From the NCBI GenBank assembly GCA_963656825.1, contig CAVKJG010000035.1, positions 1-19,862 on the forward strand: 19,862 nucleotides of DNA, read 5' to 3'. Source of the DNA: CAG-841 sp963656825. GTDB taxonomy: Bacteria > Bacillota > Clostridia > Oscillospirales > CAG-272. Shown one piece after another: positions 1 to 6,434 of the stretch; within the stretch, counting starts at the first letter, position 1; each line of letters opens with the position of its first letter. The notes under the pieces were generated by a model. The model ran no database searches. It worked only from the letters and a program-made list of their open reading frames with translations, and was not told the origin of the DNA. The translations under genes and the position numbers were made by a program.

Positions 1-445
1 TTTCGCTCGGAATCCCGTGTAGCGGCTCAACGCAACTTTCGCATATCGTTTTTATCTGCGAATTCAGGTAAATGCGAATGCTACTCATAAAATAGTCGTC
101 TGCCAGATTGTGCTCAACGATTCGTTGTATCTGCTCCGACCATTGATCAAACAGATTATAGAGCCGGTCAAAGAATACGGGCAACCTGTTTTTGGGGGCG
201 ATGTCCGCGTATTCTTCCAGATTGATTTCCTTCGTGACTGAATACCAAAGGTAGTTCAAAAGGTCGTATTTATCGTCGAAATAATTATAAAACGTAGCGC
301 GGGGATAGCCGGATCTGTCGCACACTTCGTTTATGGAAATATCGGCGAAGTCTTTTTCCGTAAGCAGATTGAAAAAAGCAGAGCCGACGGAATCCAACAC
401 TCTCTTTGCGCCCTTTGTCTGCGGCTTTGTAATATCGTATTTCAT
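1..445 (-). CDS. TetR/AcrR-family transcriptional regulator (3' end cut by window edge)
   Basis: A DNA-binding repressor of the TetR type, read leftward and running off the left edge, so only about the first 148 residues are visible. The start is the ATG at 445-443, preceded by a good ribosome site (AAAGGAG). The N-terminal half carries the family helix-turn-helix: a helix with FFNLLTEKDF at about residues 24-33, then DISINEVCDRSGYPRATFYNYFDDK at about 35-59 split across recognition helices, with the hallmark TFYNYF-DKYDLL. The ligand-binding C-terminal domain is helical and poorly conserved in this family, so no ligand can be inferred. It is divergent from the EFR1/SDR genes and its promoter overlaps theirs, so it most likely represses them and itself. 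Family assignment is firm; target and inducer are inference. Confidence 0.9.
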   Translation of the reverse strand, partial: MKYDITKPQTKGAKRVLDSVGSAFFNLLTEKDFADISINEVCDRSGYPRATFYNYFDDKYDLLNYLWYSVTKEINLEEYADIAPKNRLPVFFDRLYNLFDQWSEQIQRIVEHNLADDYFMSSIRIYLNSQIKTICESCVEPLHGIPSE

Positions 446-509
446 TGTTTCTCCTTTTGCATTTTACCCACAAATGTCCAAGTTTTTGCAGTGCTATAAA
501 AAATGGTAC

Positions 510-538
510 TTGCTTTTTATTTATTTTGCGGTTATATT
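510..538 (+). promoter_or_regulatory. Promoter of the EFR1-SDR-EFR1 genes
   Basis: Candidate sigma-A promoter: -35 TTGCTT at 510-515, 17-nt spacer, -10 TATATT at 533-538. The predicted start near 545 leaves a leader of about 60 nt before the ATG at 607. The palindrome at 558-571 would lie just inside the transcript, where a bound repressor could block elongation or promoter escape. Confidence 0.5.
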
Positions 539-564
539 ATAGCACGAAGAAAAAAAATTTGCAA
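536..564 (-). promoter_or_regulatory. Promoter of the TetR-type regulator gene
   Basis: On the minus strand a perfect -10 hexamer TATAAT lies at 541-536 and a partial -35 TTGCAA at 564-559, with a 17-nt spacer. The -35 lies inside the palindrome at 558-571, and the -10 overlaps the -10 of the divergent promoter at 533-538. Seen directly; start-site activity is inferred. Confidence 0.6.
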
Positions 565-581
565 GTGCAAAAATATTTGCA
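558..581. promoter_or_regulatory. Candidate TetR operator: palindrome with a third half-site
   Basis: TTTGCA-AG-TGCAAA at 558-571 is a perfect 6+6 inverted repeat with a 2-nt centre. A further TTTGCA at 576-581 forms a second inverted pair (TGCAAA-AATA-TTTGCA) with the right arm. The site overlaps the -35 of the regulator's own promoter and lies about 20 nt downstream of the opposing -10. The symmetry is seen directly; binding by the adjacent TetR protein is inferred from position. Confidence 0.5.
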
Positions 582-606
582 AACGAAACCATTGAGTGAG
601 GCTTAT

Positions 607-1365
607 ATGATTTTTTATTTTTCCGCAACCGGCAACTGCAAAATGATTGCCGAAACGATCTCAAAAAAAACAAACGACAAAACCATAGCAATCAAAGATT
701 GTATGCTAAATAAAGATTTTTCTTTTGATTGTAGCGAAGGCGAAACAATCGGCTTTATAACACCTACTTATTTTTGGGGACTACCCTCTATCGTATCGGA
801 TTTCGTCAAATTTTTGGATATAAGACATACCGAGAACGTTTACGCATATACGGTATCGGCTTATGGGACAACCACGGGGCAATCGGCAAAATTCCTTGCA
901 GACCTATTACGCCAAAAAGGTGTTTCGGTATCTGCCGCATACTCCGTCAAAACCGTCGATACTTGGGTTCCTGTGTTTAATCTTAAAGACAAGTCGAAGA
1001 ACGAACGGATTACCGCCGCCGCAATGAAAGAAGCGGAAGAGGTTGCAGACAAGATACAAAACAGAGTACAGGGTAATTTCGTCGCGGCAAAATTACCTTT
1101 ACCGCTCGTAAATTGTTACTATCGCAACTACGATAAATTCAGACAGACAAAATACTTTTTCGTCAATGAAAATTGCATAGGGTGCGGATTGTGCGCAAGA
1201 CAATGCCCAGTGAAAGCGATAGAAATTAAGGACGGAAAACCGATGTGGGTAAAAAATCAATGCGCGCTATGCCTCGGCTGTCTGCATCGTTGCCCGAAAG
1301 CGGCGATCAATTACAAGAGCAAAAACACGCACGGGCAATTCGTGAATAAAACGGTTAAATTATAA
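607..1365 (+). CDS. EFR1-family ferredoxin-flavodoxin-type protein, copy 1
   Basis: A 252-residue cytoplasmic electron-transfer protein combining a flavodoxin-like N-terminal domain with two C-terminal 4Fe-4S clusters. The N-terminus reads YFSATGNCK, the position of the phosphate-binding loop of flavodoxins. Cysteines 190, 193, 196 and 200 (CIGCGLCARQCP) and 219, 222, 225 and 229 (CALCLGCLHRCP) make two complete cluster motifs. The ATG at 607 is chosen because the flavodoxin fold starts there; an in-frame upstream extension to 445 has no family match and would run through the promoter and operator. SDR follows after 10 nt. The family is common in anaerobic Firmicutes; partners and substrate are not known to me. 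It is clearly homologous to the protein at 2216-2959 but well diverged from it. Confidence 0.9.
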   Translation: MIFYFSATGNCKMIAETISKKTNDKTIAIKDCMLNKDFSFDCSEGETIGFITPTYFWGLPSIVSDFVKFLDIRHTENVYAYTVSAYGTTTGQSAKFLADLLRQKGVSVSAAYSVKTVDTWVPVFNLKDKSKNERITAAAMKEAEEVADKIQNRVQGNFVAAKLPLPLVNCYYRNYDKFRQTKYFFVNENCIGCGLCARQCPVKAIEIKDGKPMWVKNQCALCLGCLHRCPKAAINYKSKNTHGQFVNKTVKL

Positions 1366-1375
1366 GGAGATTAGT

Positions 1376-2116
1376 ATGAAAGTAACGATTATCACGGGGG
1401 CATCTTCGGGGCTCGGAAAAGCATTTGCGAAGAATCTGTTGAATAACGCAAAACAAGACGATGAATTCTGGCTGATTGCCCGCAGAAAAGACAGACTCGA
1501 TGAAATGGCGGCGGACTACAAAAACGTGAAAATCAAAACGTTTTCGGTCGATTTGTCGGATAAAAACTCAAGAACTGCCTTTTTTGACGAGATGAAAAGT
1601 CTGAACCCGACAATGAAGGCACTCATAAACAACGCGGGATATGAAAGAGAAGGCAAATTTATAGATTTACCGCTCGATGTATTGCGGAACATTATCGACG
1701 TGAATGTGTCGGGCGCAACCACGATGATTCACGAATGTGCGCCGTTTATAGAAGAAGGCGGATATATCATCAACACCTGTTCCGTATCGGGCTTTGTTCC
1801 GAACGTGAACGCCGCCGTGTACAGTGCAACGAAAACCTATCTTTTGTATCTGTCCCGTGTGCTTCGCGAAGAATTGAGAGAAAGGAAAATCAATGTTCTT
1901 GCGCTATGCCCCGGAAATATGGATACCGAAATGAACGCAAAGAAAAAGGCGGAAGAAAACCATTCTCGTGCAAACGGTTTGCCATGGCTGAACGTAGAAA
2001 CGATTGTTAAAAAGTCACTGAAAAAGGCAAACAGAGGCAACGCGGTTTATACGCCAGAGCTTTTTACAAGTTTTATCGCCTTGCCGCAAAGATCTTCCCG
2101 CAGGCGATTATGGTAA
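1376..2116 (+). CDS. Short-chain dehydrogenase/reductase (SDR), probably frameshifted near its 3' end
   Basis: A classical NAD(P)-dependent oxidoreductase of 246 residues as read. The Rossmann cofactor motif TGASSGLG is at 7-14, NNAG at 85-88, and the catalytic set is Ser136, Tyr149 and Lys153 (YSATK). The start ATG at 1376 has a strong AAGGAGA site that overlaps the stop of the upstream ferredoxin gene, so translation is probably coupled. From residue 231 the protein becomes TSFIALPQRSSRRRLW, unlike a family tail. The overlapping frame continues with YKFYRLAAKIFP and ends MVKFAKL at a TAA at 2131-2133, giving 252 residues if one T is restored at 2061-2065. The active site precedes the break, so activity may survive. 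Substrate unknown; the ferredoxins on either side suggest a redox conversion. Confidence 0.9.
   Translation: MKVTIITGASSGLGKAFAKNLLNNAKQDDEFWLIARRKDRLDEMAADYKNVKIKTFSVDLSDKNSRTAFFDEMKSLNPTMKALINNAGYEREGKFIDLPLDVLRNIIDVNVSGATTMIHECAPFIEEGGYIINTCSVSGFVPNVNAAVYSATKTYLLYLSRVLREELRERKINVLALCPGNMDTEMNAKKKAEENHSRANGLPWLNVETIVKKSLKKANRGNAVYTPELFTSFIALPQRSSRRRLW
2061..2065 (+). other. Apparent one-base deletion in a T run (SDR frameshift site)
   Basis: The run has five T. With six, the reading would continue ELF-YKFYR in the family-like frame to 2133. This is either a sequencing or assembly error in a homopolymer or a real mutation; the sequence cannot say which. Confidence 0.7.
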
Positions 2117-2215
2117 AATTCGCAAAACTATAAGACTATCATCTAAAAAGTGCTTATTGTCAGACACACTCTCGAAAATCAACCGACTGCGTCTGTAATT
2201 ATTGGAGGAAAGCAA

Positions 2216-2959
2216 ATGATTTTATATTTTTCTGCCACGGGAAACTGCAAATATGTCGCAATGCGGCTCGTGCAATCCAAAGAACAGAAGATGTTCTCCA
2301 TTGTGGATTGTATCCGGAACGGACAATATGATTTTTCCGATGATACCATCGGTATTATCTCCCCAACTTACGATTGGGGACTGCCGAGTATCGTGAAAGA
2401 ATTTCTTGAAAAAGCGTCGCTACGGACGGATTATCTGTACTTCGTTGCAACATACGGCACCACCCCCGGAGCTATCGGGCATATGGCAAACAAGGCGCTC
2501 CGCGACAGAAAAATCGACGCATATTATTCCGTGCGCATGACGGACACATGGACGCCGATTTTTGACCTTTCCACACCCGAAAAAGTCGCAAAATACACAA
2601 GGAAAACCGAAGCGCAGATCGACCGTGTGATCCGTGCCGTCGATGCGCGGCACACAAGCAGGCATATGTCACCCCGCGCCCCTGCTTTTCTCACCGAATG
2701 GATCGCCGAGCCGCTCTATAATAAAAAGGTGCGGCGCACGGCAAATTTTCATGTGGAGGACAGCTGCGTCGGCTGCGGACTGTGCGCAAAGAAATGTCCC
2801 GTTCAGGCAATTGAAATTCGGGATAAGCGACCGGTCTGGATAAAGGACAGGTGCGTGATGTGCCTTGGCTGTCTGCACCGCTGCCCCAAGTTTGCAATTC
2901 AATACGGCAACCGTACAAAGAAGCATGGGCAGTATACCAATCCGAATGTCAAGCTGTAA
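2216..2959 (+). CDS. EFR1-family ferredoxin-flavodoxin-type protein, copy 2
   Basis: A 247-residue relative of the protein at 607-1365, with the same flavodoxin-like start (ILYFSATGNCK), the shared core PTY-WGLPSIV, and two complete 4Fe-4S motifs at Cys 184, 187, 190, 194 and 213, 216, 219, 223. The last residues match the first copy in pattern (HGQ-N-VKL). The start ATG at 2216 is set by the GGAGG site at 2204-2208; an in-frame extension to 2150 lacks homology and a good ribosome site. Codon choice differs from copy 1 (ATA for about 1 of 17 isoleucines here against 6 of 15 there), so this is an old paralogue or an independently acquired copy rather than a fresh duplication. It ends the module, 72 nt before a strong terminator. 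Specific partner unknown. Confidence 0.9.
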   Translation: MILYFSATGNCKYVAMRLVQSKEQKMFSIVDCIRNGQYDFSDDTIGIISPTYDWGLPSIVKEFLEKASLRTDYLYFVATYGTTPGAIGHMANKALRDRKIDAYYSVRMTDTWTPIFDLSTPEKVAKYTRKTEAQIDRVIRAVDARHTSRHMSPRAPAFLTEWIAEPLYNKKVRRTANFHVEDSCVGCGLCAKKCPVQAIEIRDKRPVWIKDRCVMCLGCLHRCPKFAIQYGNRTKKHGQYTNPNVKL

Positions 2960-3030
2960 ATTTGGTTTGTTGAACGGTAGTATGGGCAGTGCTGTCAGTC
3001 CACTTCCGCTCCGTTCGAATCACTTCAGAG

Positions 3031-3070
3031 AAAAACAAAACAGACGCCGACCGGCGTCTGCTTTGTTTTT
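3031..3070. terminator. Bidirectional intrinsic terminator between EFR1 copy 2 and tRNA-Ser
   Basis: CAGACGCC (3041-3048), loop GACC and GGCGTCTG (3053-3060) form a perfect GC-rich 8-bp stem. It is flanked by AAAAACAAA on the left and TTTGTTTTT on the right, which lengthen the stem and give a U-rich tail in both directions. It should stop both the rightward redox module and the leftward tRNA transcript. Confidence 0.9.
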
Positions 3071-3158
3071 GGCGGAGAGGAAGGGATTCGAACCCTTGTG
3101 CGCTTTCGCGCAAACTGATTTCGAGTCAGCCCCGTTATGACCACTTCGATACCTCTCC
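3070..3158 (-). tRNA. tRNA-Ser (anticodon CGA), CCA encoded
   Basis: Read leftward this folds as an 89-nt class II tRNA. The acceptor GGAGAGG (3158-3152) pairs with CCTCTCC (3080-3074), followed by discriminator G and an encoded CCA at 3072-3070. The anticodon loop is CUCGAAA on a CUGA/UCAG stem, giving CGA, which reads UCG. A long variable arm (GCGC-GAAA-GCGC) and a standard T-arm (GGGTTCGAATCCC) confirm serine. It has its own promoter at 3191-3219 and ends directly at the terminator. Confidence 0.96.
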
Positions 3159-3164
3159 GTATTA

Positions 3165-3188
3165 TATCCGCGCGTTTTTGCGCGGATA
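3165..3188 (-). other. Hairpin between the tRNA promoter and tRNA-Ser
   Basis: TATCCGCGC (3165-3173) and GCGCGGATA (3180-3188) form a perfect 9-bp stem with a 6-nt loop. No T tract follows on either strand, so it is not a convincing intrinsic terminator. The predicted transcription start near 3184 falls inside the stem, so only part of it would be in the tRNA leader; transcripts reading through from hemW would contain all of it. Confidence 0.6.
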
Positions 3189-3190
3189 AG

Positions 3191-3219
3191 ATTATATCAT
3201 AAAAGAAATGATTTGTCAA
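3191..3219 (-). promoter_or_regulatory. Consensus sigma-A promoter for tRNA-Ser
   Basis: TTGACA at 3219-3214, an exactly 17-nt spacer, and TATAAT at 3196-3191: a perfect match to the vegetative consensus. It lies between the hemW stop codon and the tRNA and predicts a precursor leader of about 26 nt. Confidence 0.92.
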
Positions 3220-3231
3220 GAAAGAATAAAG

Positions 3232-4371
3232 TCAATCTTCGTCAAAATCAAGAATTTCGCTCAGAATATAATTCGATACAAGCATTCCTCTGCGCGAAAG
3301 CTTAAAGCCGCCCGTGGTTTTAACCACCAATTTCTTTTCAAGAAACGGTTTTAATCTTTCGCCGTATTTTTTTATGAAATCTCCTCCGCAGCGAAGCTTG
3401 TATTCGTCAACGGATATTCCCTCCGCAAGACGAAAGCCGAGCATAACAAACTGCGTTTCAAATTTTTTGGGCGATATTTCTTCCGCACTTTCTGTAAGAA
3501 AGACCGAAAACGGATCTTCTGTGAAATAATCTATGTTTTTAACGCAGGAAAACAGATTGTTTTCAAAAAACGATGCCGCCGCGACGCCGAAGCCGAGATA
3601 ATCGTTGCATTTCCAGTATTTCATATTGTGCCGGCAGATATATCCGTCCTTTGCAAAGTTGCTTATTTCGTACTGACGATAGCCGTGTTCTTCAAGCGTC
3701 TTTGCCGAATCCATATACATTTTATATTGAATTTCATCGTTTGGAATGGCTTCCGTTATGGATTTATTATTTGCAAACGGCGTGTTTTCTTCGATTTTCA
3801 GCCCGTAAAACGAAATATGCTCGGGAGAAAGCGAGATAACCGTATTTATTGTTTCGGCAAGCTTTTCTCTTGTCTGAGAGGGAAGCGCATACATAATGTC
3901 AATATTTATATTGTCAAAGCCTTCAAGCCTCGCAAGCAAAAACGAATTTTCAAAATCCTTCATTGTATGAATACGCGAAAGCATTTTAAGCTCGTCGTCG
4001 TGCGCGCTCTGAAGTCCGAGACTCAGGCGGTTTACTCCGGCGCTTCTGTAAAGCGAAAGCTTATAGCCGTCAAGCGTGCCCGGATTTGCTTCTATTGATA
4101 TTTCCGCATCCGGAGAAACACGGAAAGTTTCCTTTACCGCGCCTAAAATATTATAAATATATTCCGGATTTATCTGCGAAGGCGTTCCTCCGCCGATGTA
4201 TATCGTATCGACGATATAATCCTTTGATTTTTTCTTATAGCTTTCTATCTGTTTTATCAGCGCGTTGCAATACGCCTTTGAGCTTTCACACGAGGGAACG
4301 GAATAAAAATCGCAATACGCGCACTTTTTTGCGCAGTACGGTATGTGAATATATATTCCGAGCGATTTCAT
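3232..4371 (-). CDS. hemW: Radical SAM heme chaperone HemW (coproporphyrinogen oxidase-like)
   Basis: A 379-residue radical SAM protein, normal length for HemW. The cluster-binding motif CAKKCAYCDF places the SAM-cluster cysteines at 13, 17 and 20; GGGTPS and EANPGT motifs follow, and the C-terminal HemN-type domain contains HNMKYWKCNDYLGFGVAAASF-like sequence. HemW family proteins bind heme and deliver it to targets; they were long misnamed oxygen-independent coproporphyrinogen oxidase, and true HemN carries a longer N-terminal motif not seen here. The ATG at 4371 has a strong AAAGGAGG site. It follows lepA by 22 nt in the same orientation, the usual lepA-hemW arrangement in Firmicutes, though hrcA does not follow here. 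No hairpin terminator separates it from the tRNA, so read-through is likely. Confidence 0.93.
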   Translation of the reverse strand: MKSLGIYIHIPYCAKKCAYCDFYSVPSCESSKAYCNALIKQIESYKKKSKDYIVDTIYIGGGTPSQINPEYIYNILGAVKETFRVSPDAEISIEANPGTLDGYKLSLYRSAGVNRLSLGLQSAHDDELKMLSRIHTMKDFENSFLLARLEGFDNINIDIMYALPSQTREKLAETINTVISLSPEHISFYGLKIEENTPFANNKSITEAIPNDEIQYKMYMDSAKTLEEHGYRQYEISNFAKDGYICRHNMKYWKCNDYLGFGVAAASFFENNLFSCVKNIDYFTEDPFSVFLTESAEEISPKKFETQFVMLGFRLAEGISVDEYKLRCGGDFIKKYGERLKPFLEKKLVVKTTGGFKLSRRGMLVSNYILSEILDFDED

Positions 4372-4393
4372 ATTCCGTTTCCTCCTTTTTTGT

Positions 4394-6205
4394 TTATTCG
4401 TCGTCGCCGAGCTTAAGCACCGCCATAAACGTTTCCGGCGGAACCTCCACCGAGCCGAGCTTTCTCATGCGCTTTTTGCCTTCTTTTTGTTTTTCGAGAA
4501 GCTTCTTTTTTCTTGTTATATCGCCGCCGTAGCATTTTGCAAGGACGTCCTTGCGCATTGCCTTTACGGTTTCTCTTGCGATTACTCTGCCGCCGACAGC
4601 CGCCTGAACGGGAACCTCAAAAAGCTGACGCGGAATGTTTTCCTTCAGCGCTTCGACTATTTTTCTGCCCCTTGCGTAAGCCTTGTCCGCATGAACGATA
4701 AACGAAAGCGCGTCCACGACCTCCATATTAAGCAGTATATCAAGCTTTACAAGCTTGCTTTCGGCATAGCCCTTGAATTCGTAATCAAGAGAAGCATACC
4801 CTTTGGAACGGCTTTTCAGCGCGTCGAAAAAGTCATAGATTATTTCGTTGAGCGGCAGGGTATAATGCAGCTCCATACGCGTTTTGTCGATATATTTCAT
4901 ATCTATGAAAACGCCTCGTCTGTCCTTGCACAGCTCCATAATTCCGCCGACGTATTCCGACGGAACGATTATGCTTGCGGAAACTATCGGCTCTTCCGCC
5001 ACCGATATTTCGTCGGGCGAAGGATACACCGCGGGGTTGTCGATATACGAGGTTGTTCCGTCCTTTGTGGTTATTCTGTATATAACGCTCGGAGCGGTGG
5101 TCACAAGATCAAGATTAAATTCGCGCTCTATGCGTTCTTCTATTATCTCCATATGGAGAAGTCCGAGAAAGCCGCAACGGAAGCCGAAGCCGAGCGCAAT
5201 ACTTGTTTCGGGTTCAAATGTAAGTGCGGCGTCATTGAGCTGCAACTTAAGAAGCGCGTCGCGCAGATCGGGATATTTTGCTCCGTCCGCGGGATAAATT
5301 CCCGCAAAGACCATCGGCTGCGCTTTTTTGAAGCCCTCAAACGGAATGTCCGTCGGATTTTCAAGTTCTGTCACCGTATCGCCCACGCGCGTGTCGGAAA
5401 CGTTTTTGATGCTCGCCGTGATGTATCCGACCTCTCCCGCTGAAAGCTCCTCCGCCGGAACAAGTCCGAACGCCGACATATATCCGACCTCGGTTACGTC
5501 AAAGCTTGCGCCGGTGTTCATCATTTTTATCTTCGTGCCGACCTTTACTTTGCCGTCAGCCACGCGCACATAAACCACAACGCCTCTGTACGAATCGTAA
5601 TACGAATCAAAAATAAGGCATTTGAGCGGAGCGTCGGGATTGCCCGTCGGCGCGGGGATATCGGTTACTATTTTTTCAAGCACGTCCTCTATGTTCTGTC
5701 CGGTCTTTGCCGAAACGGCGGGACAGTCCTCCGCCGGAATTCCGATAACGTCCTCTATTTCTTTTCTCGTGCCTTCTATGTCTGCGGAGGCAAGGTCTAT
5801 CTTGTTTATAACGGGAATTATTTCAAGATCGTTTTCAAGCGCAAGATATGTGTTCGCAAGCGTCTGTGCTTCTATTCCCTGTGTTGCGTCGACAACGAGA
5901 AGCGCGCCCTCGCATGCGGCAAGCGAACGCGAAACCTCGTAGTTGAAGTCAACGTGTCCGGGAGTGTCTATAAGGTTGAATTCGTAATCCTCGCCGTTTT
6001 CGGCGTGATAATTCATTTTTACGGCGCGGGCTTTTATGGTTATTCCTCTTTCGCGCTCTATGTCCATATTGTCAAGAAGCTGTTCCTCCATTTCGCGCGA
6101 GGAAACGCTCTGCGTCTTTTCGAGAAGTCTGTCCGCAAGGGTGCTTTTTCCGTGATCTATATGAGCTATAATTGAGAAGTTCCGTATATTTTTCCGATTT
6201 GCCAT
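4394..6205 (-). CDS. lepA: Elongation factor 4 (LepA GTPase)
   Basis: A 603-residue translational GTPase of full family length that acts on the ribosome (back-translocation and initiation or biogenesis roles have been proposed). The G1 motif AHIDHGKST is at 14-22, followed by RGITIKARA (switch I/G2), DTPGH (G3), NKIDLA (G4) and SAKTG (G5). The C-terminal half holds the EF-G-like domains with FRCGFLGLLHMEI and the LepA-specific C-terminal domain with the basic stretch TRKKKLLEKQKEGKKRMR near the end. Its ribosome site is modest (AAGGAAAAGG). It is the first gene of the leftward lepA-hemW unit, with a clear promoter at 6283-6311, divergent from glyA. Confidence 0.97.
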   Translation of the reverse strand: MANRKNIRNFSIIAHIDHGKSTLADRLLEKTQSVSSREMEEQLLDNMDIERERGITIKARAVKMNYHAENGEDYEFNLIDTPGHVDFNYEVSRSLAACEGALLVVDATQGIEAQTLANTYLALENDLEIIPVINKIDLASADIEGTRKEIEDVIGIPAEDCPAVSAKTGQNIEDVLEKIVTDIPAPTGNPDAPLKCLIFDSYYDSYRGVVVYVRVADGKVKVGTKIKMMNTGASFDVTEVGYMSAFGLVPAEELSAGEVGYITASIKNVSDTRVGDTVTELENPTDIPFEGFKKAQPMVFAGIYPADGAKYPDLRDALLKLQLNDAALTFEPETSIALGFGFRCGFLGLLHMEIIEERIEREFNLDLVTTAPSVIYRITTKDGTTSYIDNPAVYPSPDEISVAEEPIVSASIIVPSEYVGGIMELCKDRRGVFIDMKYIDKTRMELHYTLPLNEIIYDFFDALKSRSKGYASLDYEFKGYAESKLVKLDILLNMEVVDALSFIVHADKAYARGRKIVEALKENIPRQLFEVPVQAAVGGRVIARETVKAMRKDVLAKCYGGDITRKKKLLEKQKEGKKRMRKLGSVEVPPETFMAVLKLGDDE

Positions 6206-6282
6206 TTTTCCTTTTCCTTGACTGCGGATATTTTTTGCGGTATTTGCCGGTTAAAAGTCTTTATTTCCGTATAGCAGAAAGT

Positions 6283-6311
6283 ATTATATCACAGAAAATT
6301 GTATATATCAA
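6283..6311 (-). promoter_or_regulatory. Promoter of lepA-hemW
   Basis: On the minus strand, TTGATA at 6311-6306, a 17-nt spacer and TATAAT at 6288-6283. The predicted start is near 6276, leaving a leader of about 70 nt with no obvious strong structure. Confidence 0.85.
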
Positions 6312-6365
6312 GTATTTTTTGCGGCGGCAGGACTTCACGTGCGTAAAATTTAATCCGCGCGGCAC

Positions 6366-6394
6366 TTGATAATTTTACGGAAATATGATATGAT
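6366..6394 (+). promoter_or_regulatory. Promoter of glyA and its operon
   Basis: TTGATA at 6366-6371, a 17-nt spacer and TATGAT at 6389-6394. The start is predicted near 6401, about 34 nt before the glyA ATG. This leaves no room for a leader riboswitch, and the gap to the lepA promoter (6312-6365) shows nothing I recognise. Confidence 0.75.
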
Positions 6395-6434
6395 TGTTTT
6401 ATGATAATATGAAAATTTCGCAGGAGGGAGCAAT

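Noticed and set aside
445..606. N-terminal extension of EFR1 copy 1
   Set aside because: The extension runs through the divergent promoters and operator and has no family similarity; the flavodoxin fold begins at 607.
2134..2215. Separate promoter for EFR1 copy 2
   Set aside because: TTGTCA near 2157 has no convincing -10 at the right distance, so I did not call one; read-through from the SDR gene is simpler.
3013..3021. T-loop-like GTTCGAATC, possibly a tRNA remnant or attachment site
   Set aside because: The flanking bases do not pair as a T-arm and no other tRNA parts are nearby, so it is probably chance.
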